Below, piece after piece: positions 20,760 through 29,620 of a stretch of DNA of 64,000 nt. The notes beneath the pieces were generated by a model. The model was not told the DNA's origin and made no database searches. It worked only from the letters and a program-made list of their open reading frames with translations. This DNA comes from UBA7672 sp965279205 (lineage in GTDB: Bacteria; Pseudomonadota; Alphaproteobacteria; Caulobacterales; Hyphomonadaceae). The stretch is from NCBI GenBank assembly GCA_965279205.1, contig OZ257144.1, forward strand, positions 1,178,001 to 1,242,000. Reading direction: 5' to 3'. Positions within the stretch are counted from its first letter, which is position 1. Each line of letters opens with the position of its first letter. The translations under genes were made by a program, and so were the position numbers.

Positions 20760-20790
20760 AGTCGAGGCGCAGACTCAGTAAGATGCGGTC

Positions 20791-21345
20791 ATGCATCGCG
20801 TGCTGGCGCCTCATCCGGGTTCGCATTCCAAGACGGTGGAGCGCATCGAGGTCGATGTCGTGCGCTCGGCCGCCGGCAGGCTGGAGCTGCGCTATGTCGT
20901 GACCGGCCTGATCGATGATGTGATCTGGCCGAAGGCTGCGGAGCCAAACCGCGCTGATGAGTTGTGGAAGCACACCTGTTTTGAAGTATTCATTCGCCGG
21001 TCGTTGGGCGAAGCCTATTGCGAATTCAATTTCTCTCCCTCAAGCCAGTGGGCGGCCTATAGCTTCTCGGGGGAGCGCGTCGGCATGTCGCCAATTGGCG
21101 AGATCTCCACGCCCCTGATCGAGCTGACCAGCAGCGACGATCAATTCGACATGGACGTCGTGCTCGATCTTGCAGGGCTGCCGGAACTGCCGAGAGATGA
21201 ACCCTGGCGCGTGGGCGTAACGGCCGTCATCGAGGAAATTGGTGGCGTCAAATCCTACTGGGCGCTGGCGCATCCGCGCGAACAACCAGATTTTCATAAC
21301 TTGGGTGGCTTCGTTCTGGAGCTTCCCGCACCGGAGCTGGCATGA
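20791..21345 (+). CDS. DOMON-like domain protein
   Basis: 184 residues, cytoplasmic. The fold pattern matches the DOMON-like family found next to NamZ/murB-type genes: LELRYVVTG, DELWKHTCFEVFI, YCEFNFSPSSQWAAY, SYWALAHP, DFHNLGGFVLEL. These look like carbohydrate-binding beta-sandwiches. It overlaps the NamZ start by four bases (ATGA), so the pair is translated together and probably acts on the same muropeptide sugars. Confidence 0.8.
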   Translation: MHRVLAPHPGSHSKTVERIEVDVVRSAAGRLELRYVVTGLIDDVIWPKAAEPNRADELWKHTCFEVFIRRSLGEAYCEFNFSPSSQWAAYSFSGERVGMSPIGEISTPLIELTSSDDQFDMDVVLDLAGLPELPRDEPWRVGVTAVIEEIGGVKSYWALAHPREQPDFHNLGGFVLELPAPELA

Positions 21346-22544
21346 AATTCGGCATCGATCGTCTTCTCGCTGATCCGGCGCTGCGCGCGCCGCTGAAAGG
21401 CAAGCGTGTGGCGCTGCTGGCGCATCCGGCCTCGGTCACGCAGGACCTGACGCATTCGCTCGATGCTCTGGCGGCGTGCGGCGATCTCAAGTTGTCGGCG
21501 ACGTTCGGACCGCAGCACGGCATGAGGGGCGACAAGCAGGACAACATGATGGAGTCGCCGGACTTCAACGATCCGGTGCACGGCGTTCCCGTGTTCAGCC
21601 TCTATGGCGAAGTTCGCCGGCCCACGGGCCAGATGATGAGCACGTTCGATGTCGTGCTGATCGACATGCAGGACCTCGGTTGCCGCATCTACACCTTCAT
21701 CACGACGCTGCTCTACATGCTCGAGGAAGCGGCGAAGACCGGCAAGTCAGTGTGGGTGCTGGATCGTCCCAATCCGGCCGGCCGGCCGATCGAGGGGCTG
21801 ACGCTTCGTCCTGGCTGGGAAAGCTTTGTCGGCGCCGGGCCGATGCCGATGCGCCATGGGCTGACGCTCGGCGAACTCGGCCTGTGGTTTGTCAAACACT
21901 ACAAGCTCGACGTCGACTATCGCGTCATCGAGATGGAAGGCTACAGGCCTGACGCTGCGCCGGGCTATGGCTGGCCGCTGGGCGAACGCGCGTGGGTCAA
22001 TCCGAGCCCCAATGCGCCAAACCTCTGGATGGCGCGCGCCTATGCCGGAACGGTGATGCTGGAGGGAACGACGCTCTCGGAAGGGCGGGGGACAACGCGT
22101 CCGCTGGAGCTGTTCGGCGCTCCCGATATCGATGCGCGCAGGATCATCGCCGAGATGCAATCACTGGCGCCGCACTGGCTGAAGGGATGCCGTCTGCGCG
22201 AGTGCTGGTTCGAGCCGACCTTCCACAAGCATGTGAAGCAGCTGTGCAACGGCGTGCAGATCCATGTCGAGGATCCGAGCTATGATCACCAGGCGTTCAA
22301 GCCGTGGCGTGTCCAGACACTGGCCTTCAAGGCGATCCGGAACCTCTATCCCGACTATCCGCTGTGGCGAGATTTCCCGTACGAATATGTGCTCGACAAG
22401 CTGGCGATCGACGTGATCAACGGCGGTCCGTTGCTGCGTGAATGGGTCGATAATCCGTCAGCGAAGCCACAGGACCTTGATGCGGTGACCCAGCCCGACG
22501 AGACAGCGTGGGCCAGCGAGCGCCAGCCACATCTGCTCTACTAG
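21342..22544 (+). CDS. namZ: NamZ-type exo-beta-N-acetylmuramidase (DUF1343)
   Basis: 400 residues. Family motifs: FGPQHGMRGD, DMQDLGCRIYTF, VLDRPNPAGRPIEG and EGTTLSEGRGTTRPLE. The characterised member (Bacillus NamZ) removes N-acetylmuramic acid from the non-reducing end of peptidoglycan fragments. No signal peptide is visible, so here it may act on recycled fragments in the cytoplasm. Coupled to the DOMON-like gene upstream. Confidence 0.85.
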   Translation: MKFGIDRLLADPALRAPLKGKRVALLAHPASVTQDLTHSLDALAACGDLKLSATFGPQHGMRGDKQDNMMESPDFNDPVHGVPVFSLYGEVRRPTGQMMSTFDVVLIDMQDLGCRIYTFITTLLYMLEEAAKTGKSVWVLDRPNPAGRPIEGLTLRPGWESFVGAGPMPMRHGLTLGELGLWFVKHYKLDVDYRVIEMEGYRPDAAPGYGWPLGERAWVNPSPNAPNLWMARAYAGTVMLEGTTLSEGRGTTRPLELFGAPDIDARRIIAEMQSLAPHWLKGCRLRECWFEPTFHKHVKQLCNGVQIHVEDPSYDHQAFKPWRVQTLAFKAIRNLYPDYPLWRDFPYEYVLDKLAIDVINGGPLLREWVDNPSAKPQDLDAVTQPDETAWASERQPHLLY

Positions 22545-22545
22545 G

Positions 22546-23583
22546 TCAGTCCGAGCCGTAGCTGTCGCGCGTCAGCACAACCTTGCCGCCGATGACGTCG
22601 GCGACGTTGATATTGGGCCAGCCGACGGTCGCTGTGGCGCTGGCCTTCCACGCCTCCTCGATCATGTCGCGCACTTCGTTGGCGCCGGCTGCGAGGCGTT
22701 TCAGCGTGAATGATTTCGCAGCAGGACTGGCGTCGCGGATCCCACCTGCCTGCACCAGTTCGTAAAGCGGGCGGATCTCCGCGAGCGTCGCTTTCAGATA
22801 GGCAGGCGTGCGCTGGTCGATGAAGCACGAGCAATTGCGATAGGGCGACATCGCGGCCTTCACGTCCGTCACCTTGAAGTTCGACTTCACGAACGGGCCT
22901 TCGAAATAGTTATGGATCGTCTTGATCTCGGGCGGCTGGCCCGGTGGCGGATAGGACATGGGATCGGTATAGACGTCTTCCCAGCCCGCATGATGCTCGC
23001 TGACGTGCTGAGGCTGGCTGCCGTCGCCGACATAGTGGCTCCACACGCCGATGTCCCGGATCAGGATCATCTCGCGCAGCTTCACATCGGCGGCGAACCA
23101 GTCCCGGTCGGCTTTTGTCTTCGCATTCTTCGCGGCGACCGAACTCGCGCGCCAGTAAGCGAAGTCCTTCGCGACCTGCTGCCAGCCGTCGACGATCGCA
23201 TAGGGCAGGTAGCCGGGCGCTGGCGGCTTGATGTCCTTGAGACGATAGGCGGCGTCAAAATCCGACCGGCCGGGCGGCAAGGCATCAAGTGCAAAGATCC
23301 CGGCGGCGAGGCCATTGTCGTCGACGTTGATGTAGTGGGCAGGGTCGCGCTCCCAGTCGTGGGTCCGGCCCGAACCGCGCCACCGGTCTGGCTCGCGGCC
23401 GAGCAGGGTGATCTGTTCCCGTGCGGTCTTCGTCTTCAGGAAAGCGGGGATGTCCTTCGACAGGGCTTCCATGGCAGCGTCAGAGATCAGCTCGTGGCCC
23501 GTCGCGCCCCAGCCGAAGGCGGGCGTTGGTGCGGCGGTCAGCGCGACAAGCGCCGCGATGGAAATGGCTGCGGCGCGTTTCAT
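22546..23583 (-). CDS. S1/P1-type nuclease, secreted
   Basis: 345 residues with signal peptide (cleavage after TPAFG). Mature N-terminus WGATGHELIS supplies the Trp1/His zinc ligands of the S1/P1 and phospholipase C fold; further ligands in HYVGDGSQPQHV, the EHHAGWED loop and HNYFEG. Zinc-dependent cleavage of nucleic acids in the periplasm or medium. Start at 23583 chosen for GAGGG seven bases upstream; another ATG lies four codons earlier at 23595, overlapping the stop of the MBL gene before it. Confidence 0.83.
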   Translation of the reverse strand: MKRAAAISIAALVALTAAPTPAFGWGATGHELISDAAMEALSKDIPAFLKTKTAREQITLLGREPDRWRGSGRTHDWERDPAHYINVDDNGLAAGIFALDALPPGRSDFDAAYRLKDIKPPAPGYLPYAIVDGWQQVAKDFAYWRASSVAAKNAKTKADRDWFAADVKLREMILIRDIGVWSHYVGDGSQPQHVSEHHAGWEDVYTDPMSYPPPGQPPEIKTIHNYFEGPFVKSNFKVTDVKAAMSPYRNCSCFIDQRTPAYLKATLAEIRPLYELVQAGGIRDASPAAKSFTLKRLAAGANEVRDMIEEAWKASATATVGWPNINVADVIGGKVVLTRDSYGSD

Positions 23584-23591
23584 GATTGCCC

Positions 23592-24326
23592 TCATGTGTA
23601 GCGCTTGGCGGTTTTCTGGTCGTAGGTCGAGCCGTCGCGCTTTTCGGCGCCGCCATAACCCGTGAGTTCGTCCGCGACGAAGGGATTGGTCTGGCGTTCC
23701 TGGCCGAAGGTGGAGGTGGGGCCGTGGCCGGGCACGAAGGTCATGTCGTCGCCCAGCGGCCAGAGCTTGCCTGTGATCGAGTCGATCAGTTGCTGGTGAT
23801 TGCCGCGTGGAAAGTCGGTGCGGCCGATGGAGCCAGCGAACAGCACGTCGCCGACGAAGGCAATTCCGGCGGCGCGGTTGTGGATCACCACATGCCCCGG
23901 CGTGTGGCCGGGGGTGTGCGAAACATCGAACTTCACGCCTTCCAGCTCCAGCACGTCGCCGTCTTCGAGATAGCGGTCGGGCGTGACGTTCTTGAGACCG
24001 GAGAGACCGTACTTCACGGCGGAGCTTTCGATCTGGTCGAGCCAGAACTGATCGTCCTTGTGCGGGCCGATCACAGGAACACCGGTGCGTTCGCGCAGTT
24101 CATAGGCGGCGCCGGCATGGTCGAGGTGGCCGTGCGTGAGCCAGATGTGTTTCAGCGTCAGGCCGAAATGGTCGAGGGCGCCGATCAACGTGTCGATGTC
24201 GCCGCCAGGATCGACGAAGGCGGCGTGCTTGGTCTCGGTGTCCCAGATCAGCGAGCAGTTCTGCTGCAGCGGGGTCACCGGTACGATGCGGATCTGGAGT
24301 CTTGTCTCGGGACGTGCGTCGGTCAT
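23592..24326 (-). CDS. MBL-fold metallo-hydrolase (glyoxalase II-like)
   Basis: 244 residues. Zinc motif THGHLDHAG, then the His in HTPGHTPGH, Asp in FVGDVLFAG and the last His in VPGHGP. The order and length fit YcbL/glyoxalase II-like thioesterases, which hydrolyse glutathione or other thioesters. N-terminal PLQQNCSLIWD is typical of this subgroup. Cytoplasmic. Forms a two-gene unit with the nuclease. Confidence 0.87.
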   Translation of the reverse strand: MTDARPETRLQIRIVPVTPLQQNCSLIWDTETKHAAFVDPGGDIDTLIGALDHFGLTLKHIWLTHGHLDHAGAAYELRERTGVPVIGPHKDDQFWLDQIESSAVKYGLSGLKNVTPDRYLEDGDVLELEGVKFDVSHTPGHTPGHVVIHNRAAGIAFVGDVLFAGSIGRTDFPRGNHQQLIDSITGKLWPLGDDMTFVPGHGPTSTFGQERQTNPFVADELTGYGGAEKRDGSTYDQKTAKRYT

Positions 24327-24469
24327 GGGGCCTAGATGACGATCCAGCGGGCTCCATGCAAGCCGGTTTTAGCGTCGCGCCAATGTCATTCCGGCCGGCG
24401 GCTGCCTTCAGAAGGTGGCCATCGGCACAAATCCGTGATCAGTTTCTCGAGTTTCCAAGGGGGTCGATC

Positions 24470-24973
24470 ATGAAGACGGCTTTGGCGTTTCTTGCGGCAT
24501 TGGTCGTGTTTGCGTTCAGCGCGGCGCCTGTTGAGGCGCAAACCCGGACGATCCGGCATCCGGCGACGGGCAGTCCGGCGCTGACTGTCATGGTTCCGAG
24601 TGGCTGGAACTCATCCGTCGATCCGGACAACAACCTTATCCTGACCTCACCGACGGCAACGACCGCGTTTTCGCTCTCGCTGGTGCCCAACGAACCCGGC
24701 TACACGCTCGACCAGTTTGCCCGCGAGGCGCTTGATGTTGCCGAAGCCAAGGCGGTCACGCTGGCGGGCCAGGAAATGATCCCGCCCTATAACGGCAGTC
24801 TCTACACCGGGACGATGCCGATGAACGGCCAGACGCTGAACCTCAAGATGGTCATCGTCACCGTCGAGGGCGACAGGGTCGCCAGCGCGACGATGATAAG
24901 CCGGACCACGACATCGGCGGAGGATCTTGCGGTTGCCGAAATGGTCCTGAAGACGGCCAGGGTCGTCCGCTAG
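24470..24973 (+). CDS. Exported protein of unknown function
   Basis: 167 residues from the ATG at 24470, which follows AAGGGGG. Signal peptide to about residue 24 (VEAQ). The mature part has alternating strands and no cysteines: a TVMVPSGWN strand-turn then ATTAFSLSLVPNEPG. This resembles PsbP/DcrB-like periplasmic folds in outline, which I cannot confirm. Convergent with the glycosyltransferase gene, 5 bp apart. Confidence 0.65.
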   Translation: MKTALAFLAALVVFAFSAAPVEAQTRTIRHPATGSPALTVMVPSGWNSSVDPDNNLILTSPTATTAFSLSLVPNEPGYTLDQFAREALDVAEAKAVTLAGQEMIPPYNGSLYTGTMPMNGQTLNLKMVIVTVEGDRVASATMISRTTTSAEDLAVAEMVLKTARVVR

Positions 24974-24978
24974 CGAGC

Positions 24979-26112
24979 CTAGTGCGCGCGGCGCTTGCGA
25001 ATGCCGTAGGGCGAGGACGTTGCGGGATTCTCGGAGAGGACCTGCGCGCGAAGAGACGTAAGCGTGAGGCGCGTTTCCTCAAGACGTTCCAGCTTGGCGG
25101 CGAGGCTTTCGATCTCGTTGTAGGCGAGGCGCTTCATCTCGCGACGGCCGAGGCTGACGGTTTCGAGAATGATGCCTGAGACCAGGCTGATACACGACAG
25201 CACGGCGAGCGTCCCGCACAGGAAGGCGGTGGGGAAGCGCGGCACCAGGCCGGTCGCCATGTATTCGGTGATGACCGGCATACCGATGGCGATCGTGCCC
25301 AGCATGATGACGGCCGACAGCGCTCCGAAGAAGACCAGCGGGCGTTCATCGCGCATCAGGCGGCCAATCGTGCCGAGGATACGGAAGCCGTCACGGATGG
25401 TGGAGAGTTTCGAGGTCGAGCCGATGCGACGCGCGCCATAGGGCGTCTGGACTTCGGCAGTGATCATGTCGAGTTCGAGTGCGTGGACGGTGAGCTCGGT
25501 CTCGGTCTCGAAACCCGACGCCATGGCCGGGAACGATTTGACGAAGCGGCGCGAGAAGGCGCGATAGCCCGACAGCATGTCGGTGAAGCGGTCGCCAAAG
25601 AGGCCCGAGACGAGACCGGTGAGCAGCTTGTTGCCGAAGCGATGACCGGACCGGTAGGCGGCCTTCTCCTCGGTGATGCGGGCGCCCACGACCATGTCGG
25701 CCTGCGTGTCGATCAGGCGTGAGACGAGGCGAGGGGCGGAGGCAGCGTCGTAGGTCGCGTCGCCATCGACCATCACATAGACGTCGGCTTCGATGTCCGA
25801 GAACATCCGGCGGACGACATGACCTTTGCCCTGGAGGGGCTCACGGCGAACGATCGCTCCGGCTTCGCGGGCGACGGTGGCTGTGTTGTCGTGGCTGTTG
25901 TTGTCGTAGACGAAAATGCGCGCGTTCGGCAGGGCGATCCGGAACGCCTTCACGACGTCGCCAATGCTCGAGGCTTCGTTGTAGCAGGGGATCAGCACTG
26001 CGATATCGATGTGGCGAAGCGCTGGCGACAGCTGCTGGCCGACAGCGTGAAGAGCCGCCTCGGCCGCGGCCAGGCGCTCATGGATATCGGAGTTGAAATC
26101 TACAGGAGGCAT
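24979..26112 (-). CDS. Family 2 glycosyltransferase with C-terminal membrane segments
   Basis: 377 residues from the ATG at 26112. GT-A domain: AVLIPCYNEASSI, FVYDNNSHDNTA, metal-binding DGDATYD, and MLSGYRAFSRRF. Two membrane spans at about 265-290 and 300-325, then a soluble tail. The layout is that of polyprenyl-phosphate sugar transferases (DPM1/GtrB type), which load a sugar onto undecaprenyl phosphate on the inner face of the membrane. Acceptor and sugar not determined. Confidence 0.87.
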   Translation of the reverse strand: MPPVDFNSDIHERLAAAEAALHAVGQQLSPALRHIDIAVLIPCYNEASSIGDVVKAFRIALPNARIFVYDNNSHDNTATVAREAGAIVRREPLQGKGHVVRRMFSDIEADVYVMVDGDATYDAASAPRLVSRLIDTQADMVVGARITEEKAAYRSGHRFGNKLLTGLVSGLFGDRFTDMLSGYRAFSRRFVKSFPAMASGFETETELTVHALELDMITAEVQTPYGARRIGSTSKLSTIRDGFRILGTIGRLMRDERPLVFFGALSAVIMLGTIAIGMPVITEYMATGLVPRFPTAFLCGTLAVLSCISLVSGIILETVSLGRREMKRLAYNEIESLAAKLERLEETRLTLTSLRAQVLSENPATSSPYGIRKRRAH

Positions 26113-26276
26113 GGGATCCCGGGTGTTCCAGACCGGGACACGCTGCCATGCGGGGGTAAAGGAATTGGGTAGCGGATAACTGAAAAAGCGGCCCAATTCG
26201 GGTAACAAACCTTTTCAGTTGATTTACAGCAGCCCGGCGCTTCATGCTCTGCGGTGTTAAATGGCGCCGGTTGGGA

Positions 26277-26804
26277 ATGCTTCGAAAATTCGCTCTCAAC
26301 GTTTTTGCCCTCATTGGGCTTTCCGGGCCGGCTCAAGCGCATGGGCCGAAGCCTGATTTCGAGGGCGCGATGAACAGCGCCGCATTCATTTCGTGCCTCG
26401 CATGGACGCGCGATCGCCTGCCAGTCAGCGCCCTTGCCGCAGAAGGAGACCTGCTTCCCCAGCCGAGAGAGGCAGGATCACGCGACGATCGGTGGCGTCT
26501 CGATTTCAACGGCGGGCATCTCATTGCGGTCCAGCACAATGATAAAACCTGGGCCTGCACGATCATCGTGTTTGGCGTGTCTCCGGATATGGTTGTTGAG
26601 AATGTCGAGCACAATCTCGTTCGCGATGGGCTACCCAGCTTTCTGCATTTTGACCGGGTCGATACGAAGGGCTCCGATATCGTCGATCGACTTTATCGCC
26701 AGAGCGCCGACAAGAAAATCAGTGCAGTTCTGACGACCGATCCCTCAGCGTCGGGTGAGGGCGAGCCAAGCGCATTGCTGACGTTCTTCCATGAAGGGAA
26801 ATGA
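26277..26804 (+). CDS. Exported hypothetical protein
   Basis: 175 residues from the ATG at 26277; an ATG at 26244 gives 11 more basic residues and neither has a strong ribosome site. Signal peptide ending PAQAH. The mature protein has two cysteines (in FISCLAW and KTWACTI) that may pair. I do not recognise the family. Divergent from the glycosyltransferase and convergent with carA. Confidence 0.6.
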   Translation: MLRKFALNVFALIGLSGPAQAHGPKPDFEGAMNSAAFISCLAWTRDRLPVSALAAEGDLLPQPREAGSRDDRWRLDFNGGHLIAVQHNDKTWACTIIVFGVSPDMVVENVEHNLVRDGLPSFLHFDRVDTKGSDIVDRLYRQSADKKISAVLTTDPSASGEGEPSALLTFFHEGK

Positions 26805-26813
26805 GCGCAGCGC

Positions 26814-27974
26814 TCAACCCTTCCGCTCGGCCATCATCTTCGCGAAGCGTTCGAAGAGATAGAACGAGTCCTGCGGGCCGGGGCTGGCTTCAGGGTGGTG
26901 CTGGACCGAGATGATCGGCTTGCCGGCGACACTGAGGCCGCAGTTCGTGCCGTCGAAGAGCGATCTGTGGCTTTCCTCGACGCCCTTGGGGAGCGTGGCG
27001 GTGTCAACCGTGAAGCCGTGGTTCATCGACACGATCTCGACCTTGCCGGTGGTGAAGTCCTTCACCGGATGGTTCGCGCCGTGGTGGCCTTGCGGCATCT
27101 TCATGGTCTTCGCGCCGAGCGCCAGCGCAAGCATCTGGTGGCCGAGGCAGATGCCAAGGATGGGCACGCCTGACTCGATCAGCTTCTTGATCTCAGGCCC
27201 GGCATAGATCGCGGTTGCGGCCGGATCGCCCGGGCCGTTGGAGAGCACGACGCCATCGGGTTTGAGCGCGAGGATGTCTTCGGCCTTTGTCTTCGCAGGC
27301 ACCACCGTCACCTTCGCGCCGACGGCGGAGAGGTTGCGAAGGATGTTCTTCTTCACGCCGAAATCCATCAGCACGACGTGGGACTTCTGGGCGCCGAGCG
27401 CAGCGAAGCCGTTGTCGATCGACCACAGGCCGGCGGTCGAGTCGAAGCGCTGGCCCGACGTGACGTTGATCGCGAGGTCGGCGTTCTCGACGCCTTTCCA
27501 GTTTTTCGCGGCAGCGACCAGCGCCTTGCCGTCGAGCTTCCCATCCGGATCATGAGCGATGGCGGATTTCGGCATGCCGAGTTCGCGGATACGGCGAGTG
27601 AGGGCGCGGGTGTCGACGCCCGACAGGCCGATGATGCTGCGCTTGGTCAGCCAGGCGCCGAGCGTGTCGGCGGAGCGCCAGCTGGACGGCAGGGTCGGCG
27701 GCGCCTTGAACACTGCGCCGCGCGCGGCGGCCATGCCTTGGGCCGATGACTCTTCCTGGTCGTCAGCGTTCGCGCCGACATTGCCGATGTGGGGGAAGGT
27801 GAAGAGGACGATCTGTTCGGCGTAGGAGGGATCGGTGAGGATCTCCTGATAGCCGGTCATCGCGGTGTTGAAGCAGAGTTCGCCGGCGGCGATGCCTGTC
27901 GCGCCGTGGCCGCGGCCCCAGAAGATCGTGCCGTCCTCGAGGGCGATGGCGCCGGTCGGTTTCATGGTGGTCAT
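26814..27974 (-). CDS. carA: Carbamoyl-phosphate synthase small subunit
   Basis: 386 residues. N-terminal CPSase domain (GYQEILTDPSYAEQIV, NVGANADDQE) and C-terminal class I amidotransferase with nucleophile Cys in GICLGHQ and the His-Glu in HHPEASPGP. Delivers ammonia from glutamine to CarB. GGAGG seven bases before the ATG at 27974 supports this start over the ATG three codons in. Confidence 0.97.
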   Translation of the reverse strand: MTTMKPTGAIALEDGTIFWGRGHGATGIAAGELCFNTAMTGYQEILTDPSYAEQIVLFTFPHIGNVGANADDQEESSAQGMAAARGAVFKAPPTLPSSWRSADTLGAWLTKRSIIGLSGVDTRALTRRIRELGMPKSAIAHDPDGKLDGKALVAAAKNWKGVENADLAINVTSGQRFDSTAGLWSIDNGFAALGAQKSHVVLMDFGVKKNILRNLSAVGAKVTVVPAKTKAEDILALKPDGVVLSNGPGDPAATAIYAGPEIKKLIESGVPILGICLGHQMLALALGAKTMKMPQGHHGANHPVKDFTTGKVEIVSMNHGFTVDTATLPKGVEESHRSLFDGTNCGLSVAGKPIISVQHHPEASPGPQDSFYLFERFAKMMAERKG

Positions 27975-28662
27975 GGGGAGGCCTCCAAGCTGCCGGCGCG
28001 ACTCGGCGGGGGCGCAAACAAACGGACGCTAGGTAGGGGGGTGGGGGGTGGTGCGTCAAGCATTGCACATGAGGGTGCGACCTCGGACGCAGGGCGTCCA
28101 AGGCAATGGGCAGTAGGCAGTGGGGAATCGCACTGGAATCGGGTGGCGCGCGGATCTGTCCGGCCGCGCGTTTCGCAAATCGCGACCACACCGGCAACAC
28201 CGGCAACACCGGCGCCACCGACACCGGCAGCACCGGCGGGTGTGTGGATGAAGACGGGCCGAGGGTGGCGCGCTCGCGCCGGATGCGATTGGCCCTGCGG
28301 CGGGCGATGCGCTCGATCTGGTTGAGGGAGGCCCGCATGCGGGCGTAGCGCGCGAGGACCTCTTCCAGCGAGCCGGTCTTTGCGAGTGTCTGGGACCGCC
28401 AGCAGCGGTCGATCCGGAAGGGGAGACCCAGCAGCTCGCGGGTGCGCTGGCCGATCAGGATGGCGATGCCGTCCTCGGCGAGGGCGATGTGCTGCTCAAG
28501 AATGGCGCGGTCCTTCGCACTAGCCAGGAACTGGGCAAGGTAGTCCTCATCGGCCAGCACTGTCTCGATGGCGCGCAGATAGCCAAGGATGATCGCCCAC
28601 ACCCGGGCGAGGGGCCCGAGCGGGAAGAAGATCTGACAGAGGATGTCGCGGAGTTGCGCCAT
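27763..28662 (-). CDS. Hypothetical protein; C-terminal end uncertain, runs into carA
   Basis: Frame of 299 codons whose first ~130 look like a real helical protein (GYLRAIETVLADEDYLAQ, TGSLEEVLARYARM, then an Arg-rich segment). The middle codes for a run of Val-Leu-Pro units from a 9-bp tandem repeat, and the last ~70 codons are antisense-like Arg/His-rich shadow of carA. A true stop may have been lost by a frameshift at the repeat, or the gene is degraded. No family recognised. Confidence 0.35.
   Translation of the reverse strand: MAQLRDILCQIFFPLGPLARVWAIILGYLRAIETVLADEDYLAQFLASAKDRAILEQHIALAEDGIAILIGQRTRELLGLPFRIDRCWRSQTLAKTGSLEEVLARYARMRASLNQIERIARRRANRIRRERATLGPSSSTHPPVLPVSVAPVLPVLPVWSRFAKRAAGQIRAPPDSSAIPHCLLPIALDALRPRSHPHVQCLTHHPPPPYLASVCLRPRRVAPAAWRPPHDHHETDRRHRPRGRHDLLGPRPRRDRHRRRRTLLQHRDDRLSGDPHRSLLRRTDRPLHLPPHRQCRRER
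28188..28240 (-). repeat. Minisatellite of 9-bp units (ACACCGGCA type)
   Basis: About six imperfect units, the first three nearly identical, then variants with CCACCGACA. On the minus strand in the hypothetical frame each unit reads as Val-Leu-Pro. Length is a multiple of three per unit, so unit gain or loss would keep frame. Confidence 0.75.
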
Positions 28663-28981
28663 GGCGCGACTATCGGATGGCGGGCTGAGGGTGGGGATGG
28701 AGCTTTCCGACTATCCCACAACGATTGTGCTGGAAGGCCTGCAAACGCGCGGGTTGGACGGGAGTTATCCGCCTATCTGGCGATCGGAATGTGCTGGGTT
28801 GCTACCCTCGGCTGTCATCCCGGCTGGAGCGCAGCGGAAGGCCGGGATCCATTCCGCAGATCGTCCCGCCTGATCAATGGGTCCCGGACAGCGCTTCCGC
28901 CTTCGCTGCGCTTCGTCGCGACAAGCCGCGCTTCCGGGATGACAGCGGTGGGTGATTGCTGGCGCCGGTGGGCGCCGCGCT
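28663..28981. other. Intergenic region holding an interspersed palindromic repeat
   Basis: 319 bp between the hypothetical gene and the nitroreductase. Most of it is the 134-bp inverted-repeat element listed separately; the rest shows no gene-like frame. Confidence 0.6.
28812..28945. repeat. Interspersed palindromic repeat, GTCATCCCGG type
   Basis: Perfect 12-bp terminal arms CTGTCATCCCGG (28812-28823) and CCGGGATGACAG (28934-28945). Inside are further facing segments GGCCGGGATCC and GGGTCCCGGA. This end sequence is the familiar form of non-coding palindromic repeats scattered between genes in many alphaproteobacteria. No protein is coded. Confidence 0.75.
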
Positions 28982-29620
28982 TCACCCCGTCCAGCGTGTG
29001 GCCTTGCTGGACACGGCTGGGCGCTGGCGTTCCACGGGTTGTTCCCTTGCCGTGCCGAGATAGATGAAGCCGGCGATTTGTTCGCCGGGTTTCATGCCGA
29101 GGCCGGCGTGGACGTGGCTGTCATAGGCGGGGTCTTCGGTGATCCAGACGGCGGCCCAGCCGCAGGCGTTCGCGGCGATAAGCAGGTTCTGGCAGAGTGC
29201 GCCGGCGGAAAGCTGCTGTTCCCAGACCGGCGTCTTCTTCGGATCGTGGACCGGGGCGGAGATCACAGCGAGCACGACAGGCGCGCGCAGAGGGAGTTTG
29301 CGTTCCTCTTCCAGCTTCTCTGGCGCGACATCCGGCTCGCGCAGGTGGCGGGCGGCGGCGAAATACTCGCCGAGCTTCCGGCGGGCTTCGCCCTCGATAA
29401 TCAGCACGCGCCAGGGTTCGAGCTTGCGGTGATCCGGCACGCGCATGGCGAGCCGCAGAATGGCGTCGAGATCGGCGGCGGACGGGCCGGGTTCGGACAG
29501 CATCGCGACGGGAGTTGAACGCCGGAGGGCAAGAAGCCGCAGCGTGTCGGGACTCTCATGCGCCGGCGCGAGCGGCTGGCCGAACTCCGGCTCGGGCGGA
29601 AGGTCGGGCTTGAGCGGCAC
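28982..29620 (-). CDS. Nitroreductase family oxidoreductase
   Basis: 212 residues from a GTG at 29620 that shares one base with the stop of the DsbA-like gene (TAGTG). FMN-binding features: RRSTPVAML at the N-terminus, RVPDHRKLEPWRVLII, and the late NLLIAANACGWAAVWIT segment, as in the short YdjA-like nitroreductases. Uses NAD(P)H and FMN on nitro or quinone compounds; the natural substrate is unknown. Coupled to the DsbA-like gene. Confidence 0.85.
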   Translation of the reverse strand: MPLKPDLPPEPEFGQPLAPAHESPDTLRLLALRRSTPVAMLSEPGPSAADLDAILRLAMRVPDHRKLEPWRVLIIEGEARRKLGEYFAAARHLREPDVAPEKLEEERKLPLRAPVVLAVISAPVHDPKKTPVWEQQLSAGALCQNLLIAANACGWAAVWITEDPAYDSHVHAGLGMKPGEQIAGFIYLGTAREQPVERQRPAVSSKATRWTG

